From UMGS172 sp045546915 (lineage in GTDB: Bacteria; Bacillota; Clostridia; Oscillospirales; Acutalibacteraceae), in the NCBI GenBank assembly GCA_045546915.1, contig JAZQDU010000028.1, positions 1 through 32,879 on the forward strand: 32,879 bases of DNA, given 5' to 3'. Both the position numbers and the translations under genes were made by a program. Below the pieces are notes generated by a model. It made no database searches. It saw nothing but the letters and a program-made list of their open reading frames with translations, and was not told where the DNA came from. Positions 30,463-32,879 of the stretch are shown here, piece by piece (within the stretch, counting starts at the first letter, position 1; every line of letters starts with the position of its first letter).

Positions 30463-31821
30463 ATGCCGTCTTCATTAATTTATCTTGGCATTATGCTCGT
30501 GGCAATTATCATTTGGTTTGTTGTTTTTAAAAGGCCGGTTTACGAAGCAGTATTGTTGAGTTTTATCTTGTTGTTAACCATTACAGGCACTTGGGGGAAT
30601 GTGTTTAGCTACATAGATGAAGCACTTTCAACATCGCTTATATACTCAATGGTTGCCTTTGTGTCAATGTCTATATTATTGACCAAAACTAAAATTATTG
30701 ATAGTTGCATAGCCATTATACTTTCATTTATCGGGCGTTTTACCGGTGGCGCAGGGTATACTGCCGTTATTACAAGTGCCTTTATGGGTGCTTTGTCAGG
30801 CTCAGGTCCCGGAAATGTTATGGCAACCGGCACCTTGACAATTCCTGCCATGAAACGAACAGGCTTTCCGCCTGAACTGGCAGCTAATATTGAAAGTAAC
30901 GCAAGTTATATGGGCAACATGATTCCACCTTCTTCTAATATTGTTGCTGCTTTGGGTGCGTTTACTGCATTGTATCCCGGTTTGAATATAACCACAGGCC
31001 AATTTTGGATTGTTTTGTGGGGAATTGCAATATGGTTTATAGCTCAAAGGCTTATTATGGTATGGGCATTTTGCAAGTATTATAAAGTAAAGCCCATGTC
31101 TAAAGAAGAGTTGCCCAACATGAAAGAAACCCTCAAAAAAGGCTGGACAGGTTTGCTTTTGCCGGTGATAATTCTTTTGCCGTTTGTTTTGGACTACTTG
31201 TTTAAAGATACATTTTTTACTGCTCGACTTGGTGCAACAGGCGCTAAATACATGTCAAGTTCTGTGTTGTTGTTTATTGGTGGTCTTGCATCGATTTTTA
31301 CTTGCTTAGTTGCTGAAGACAAATCAGTTGTAAAAATTAAAAATCTTGCCAAAACTTTTGGAGACAGTATAAAATCAATAGCACCCGCAATCGGGGTTTG
31401 TATTTTTGGTTATATGATTGGCGCTTTGTTTAGCGATTTAAATGTCGCTGAGGAAATGGGTGCAATTATTTCTTCTTGGAATTTTGGTAAACTTGGTATG
31501 GTTGTAGCCGTTTGTATAATTACCTGTTTTATGGGTATGGTTGTACCGGGTTCATCGTTGGTCGTTATTTTTGGACCTATGTTTATTTCAGTGTTGAGTG
31601 GCGTTGGATGTAATCCGCTTTTGGCAGCCGCTATGTTGCCTTGTATATGCGGAGTAATGTGTGGAATTACACCTCCGTTAGGTCTTGGTATGTATGCCGG
31701 TATGACCTTGGCAGAATCTGACTTTTCTAAAACATTTAAGAACAATCTTTGGTGGGTTGCAGCACAGTTTATTCTTGAAGTTGTTGTACTCATGGGTTGG
31801 CTTCCTATTTTAGGATTGTAA
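30463..31821 (+). CDS. TRAP transporter large permease-like protein (DctM family)
   Basis: This is a 452-aa membrane protein with about 11-12 hydrophobic segments. DctM-like signatures are MGALSGSGPGNVMATGTLTI, the PAMKRTGFPPELAANIE loop, NASYMGNMIPPSSN and MCGITPPLGLGMYAG. It would import an organic acid using an ion gradient. Classical TRAP systems also need a binding protein (DctP) and a four-helix small subunit (DctQ), and neither is beside it. Only a 97-aa two-helix protein follows. ATG 30463 fits the GAAAGG site, whereas the in-frame ATG at 30454 sits directly on that site. It is divergent from a LysR gene that probably regulates it. Confidence 0.85.
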   Translation: MPSSLIYLGIMLVAIIIWFVVFKRPVYEAVLLSFILLLTITGTWGNVFSYIDEALSTSLIYSMVAFVSMSILLTKTKIIDSCIAIILSFIGRFTGGAGYTAVITSAFMGALSGSGPGNVMATGTLTIPAMKRTGFPPELAANIESNASYMGNMIPPSSNIVAALGAFTALYPGLNITTGQFWIVLWGIAIWFIAQRLIMVWAFCKYYKVKPMSKEELPNMKETLKKGWTGLLLPVIILLPFVLDYLFKDTFFTARLGATGAKYMSSSVLLFIGGLASIFTCLVAEDKSVVKIKNLAKTFGDSIKSIAPAIGVCIFGYMIGALFSDLNVAEEMGAIISSWNFGKLGMVVAVCIITCFMGMVVPGSSLVVIFGPMFISVLSGVGCNPLLAAAMLPCICGVMCGITPPLGLGMYAGMTLAESDFSKTFKNNLWWVAAQFILEVVVLMGWLPILGL

Positions 31822-31833
31822 GGAGGTAGCGCA

Positions 31834-32127
31834 ATGAAAGAAATTATAAAAAAAATTGCCGCTGTGCTTAGAATAATTTTTGGTTATGGAATTATAATTT
31901 GTTTGTTTGGTGGCGGGTTGACATTTTTTGGCTACCTTGCAGCGCTTATTATTGGTGGAGATACTGCAACAGAAATTTGTGTATTTTTATACAAAACGTT
32001 TTTCCCGATTATAATCAAAACTTCTACGATTTTAGTATTGTTGGGTATGTTAACCATGTATCTTAGTGGCGAAAAAGCGTTAACTTCTAATAAAAAGAAA
32101 TCGTCTAAGCACGAAGGCGAAATGTAA
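31834..32127 (+). CDS. Small two-helix membrane protein, partner of the DctM-like permease
   Basis: This is a 97-aa protein with two hydrophobic helices (about 15-40, GYGIIICLFGGGLTFFGYLA; and 55-78, IIIKTSTILVLLGMLTMYLS) and a lysine-rich cytoplasmic-looking tail. It starts at ATG after AAGGAGGTAGC, 12 nt beyond the permease stop, so both are co-transcribed and ended by the terminator at 32161. Position suggests an accessory subunit replacing DctQ, which normally has four helices. I do not recognise the sequence itself. Confidence 0.75.
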   Translation: MKEIIKKIAAVLRIIFGYGIIICLFGGGLTFFGYLAALIIGGDTATEICVFLYKTFFPIIIKTSTILVLLGMLTMYLSGEKALTSNKKKSSKHEGEM

Positions 32128-32159
32128 TTAATATATAATGGATAACCTGTAATATTAAG

Positions 32160-32186
32160 ACCGTCCGACTTGTCGGACGGTTTTTT
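32160..32186 (+). terminator. Intrinsic terminator
   Basis: CCGTCCGA (32161-32168) pairs with TCGGACGG (32173-32180), followed by six T. Confidence 0.93.
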
Positions 32187-32206
32187 GTAAATAATACAAT
32201 ATTTAG

Positions 32207-32236
32207 TTTACAAGAAATTATTATTAGTGTTATAAT
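32207..32236 (+). promoter_or_regulatory. Promoter of PHP-domain gene
   Basis: TTTACA (32207-32212), an 18-nt spacer and TATAAT (32231-32236) with extended TGT. Confidence 0.65.
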
Positions 32237-32270
32237 AGGAAAAATATAATAAATTTCACGAGGGGATAAA

Positions 32271-32879
32271 ATGTATAAATACGAGACACATATGCATACC
32301 TCACCGGTCAGCCGTTGTGCACGAGTTGGCGTTAAGGAAAACCTTAAATTTTACAAAAGTTTAGGTTATGACGGTGTTTTCATAACCAACCACTTTCTTG
32401 ATGGAAACATTAATTTAGACGGTGAAATGTCATATGAAGAAAAAATCGAATTTTATTTTTCTGATTATGAAAAAGGTTTGGAAATAGGCAACAGGATAGG
32501 CATAAAGGTTTTTTGCGGGGTAGAATTATCTTACAAAGGCACTGATTTTTTGGTTTATGGGTTAAATAAGGAGTGGTTTTTATCACATCCCGAGATTATG
32601 GAAATGCAAAAAAGCAAACAACTTTCATTTTTTATGGATAACGGAGCGCTCGTAATTCAGGCACACCCTTTTCGTGAGGCATCATATATTAACCACGTTC
32701 GTTTGTTTCCGAGAAATGTTCATGGTGTTGAAACGATAAACGCTTGCCGCACCGATGACGAGAATAAGTTAGCAAAAATTTATGCTGAGCATTATAAACT
32801 TATTGAATTTGCGGGTACCGATAACCATTTTGGCTCCGACCAAGAGGTATTGGCAGGTGTTTGCACTGCCGAGCCTGTT
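32271..32879 (+). CDS. PHP-domain phosphoesterase, cut by window end
   Basis: The first 203 codons of a PHP-family metal-dependent phosphoesterase are present, and the frame is still open at the last base. Metal-binding motifs are visible in order: THMHTSP (His7, His9), GVFITNHF (His41), CGVELSYKG, IQAHPFRE and AGTDNHFG. Members of the family include histidinol phosphatase and nucleotide or oligoribonucleotide phosphatases. The opening resembles small stand-alone PHP proteins rather than polymerase domains, but the substrate is unknown. The ATG follows CGAGGGGAT. It is a separate unit behind its own promoter. Confidence 0.88.
   Translation, partial: MYKYETHMHTSPVSRCARVGVKENLKFYKSLGYDGVFITNHFLDGNINLDGEMSYEEKIEFYFSDYEKGLEIGNRIGIKVFCGVELSYKGTDFLVYGLNKEWFLSHPEIMEMQKSKQLSFFMDNGALVIQAHPFREASYINHVRLFPRNVHGVETINACRTDDENKLAKIYAEHYKLIEFAGTDNHFGSDQEVLAGVCTAEPV

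Overview
The window looks like the chromosome of a low-GC Gram-positive anaerobe, most likely a gut clostridium of the Oscillospiraceae/Ruminococcaceae type. This is inferred from A+T-rich intergenic DNA, strong AGGAGG-type ribosome binding sites, a clostridial-type pyruvate phosphate dikinase, a YtrA-type GntR/ABC operon and an A-type RNase P RNA. There is no direct taxonomic marker beyond the 5S rRNA. Most genes sit in short units closed by clear intrinsic terminators.

Layout. 1-623: end of an rRNA operon (5S rRNA, terminator, small repeat, tRNA-Asn, terminator), then two head-to-head arrays of small hairpins joined by an invariant 9-nt linker. 624-2030: an XRE/TPR regulator and a 96-aa repeat-rich protein, each followed by a copy of the same short repeat and a terminator. 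2091-5080: an ATP-grasp ligase, a 30-aa membrane peptide and a sodium:solute symporter in one operon. 5086-8670: a small membrane protein, an orphan MadL/MadM transporter and a lipoprotein alkaline phosphatase. 8733-11240: an FAD/Rieske oxidoreductase, a small XRE repressor with twin operators, a possible 28-aa peptide and a NeuD/PglD-like acyltransferase. 11244-14691: a GntR-ATPase-permease operon on the minus strand. 14757-15124: rnpB (minus), divergent from a YibE/F-family membrane protein. 16508-17434: an S1-domain protein (minus).

17614-23653 is the most unusual block. Eight tightly packed intact genes encode a phage-type head and neck: small and large terminase, portal, protease with a scaffold-like tail, HK97-type capsid and three connector-like proteins. 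It is closed by a terminator. No integrase, repressor, replication, tail or lysis gene is seen next to it, and it lies between housekeeping loci. It may be a domesticated head cassette, a satellite or gene-transfer-agent component, or a well-preserved prophage remnant.

23930-26560 is ppdK, followed by a tiny remnant ORF, a second ATP-grasp protein of the same family as the one at 2208, and a third ATP-grasp ligase of a different family. 29416-32127: a LysR regulator divergent from an orphan DctM-like permease and a two-helix partner. The window ends inside a PHP-domain phosphoesterase gene.
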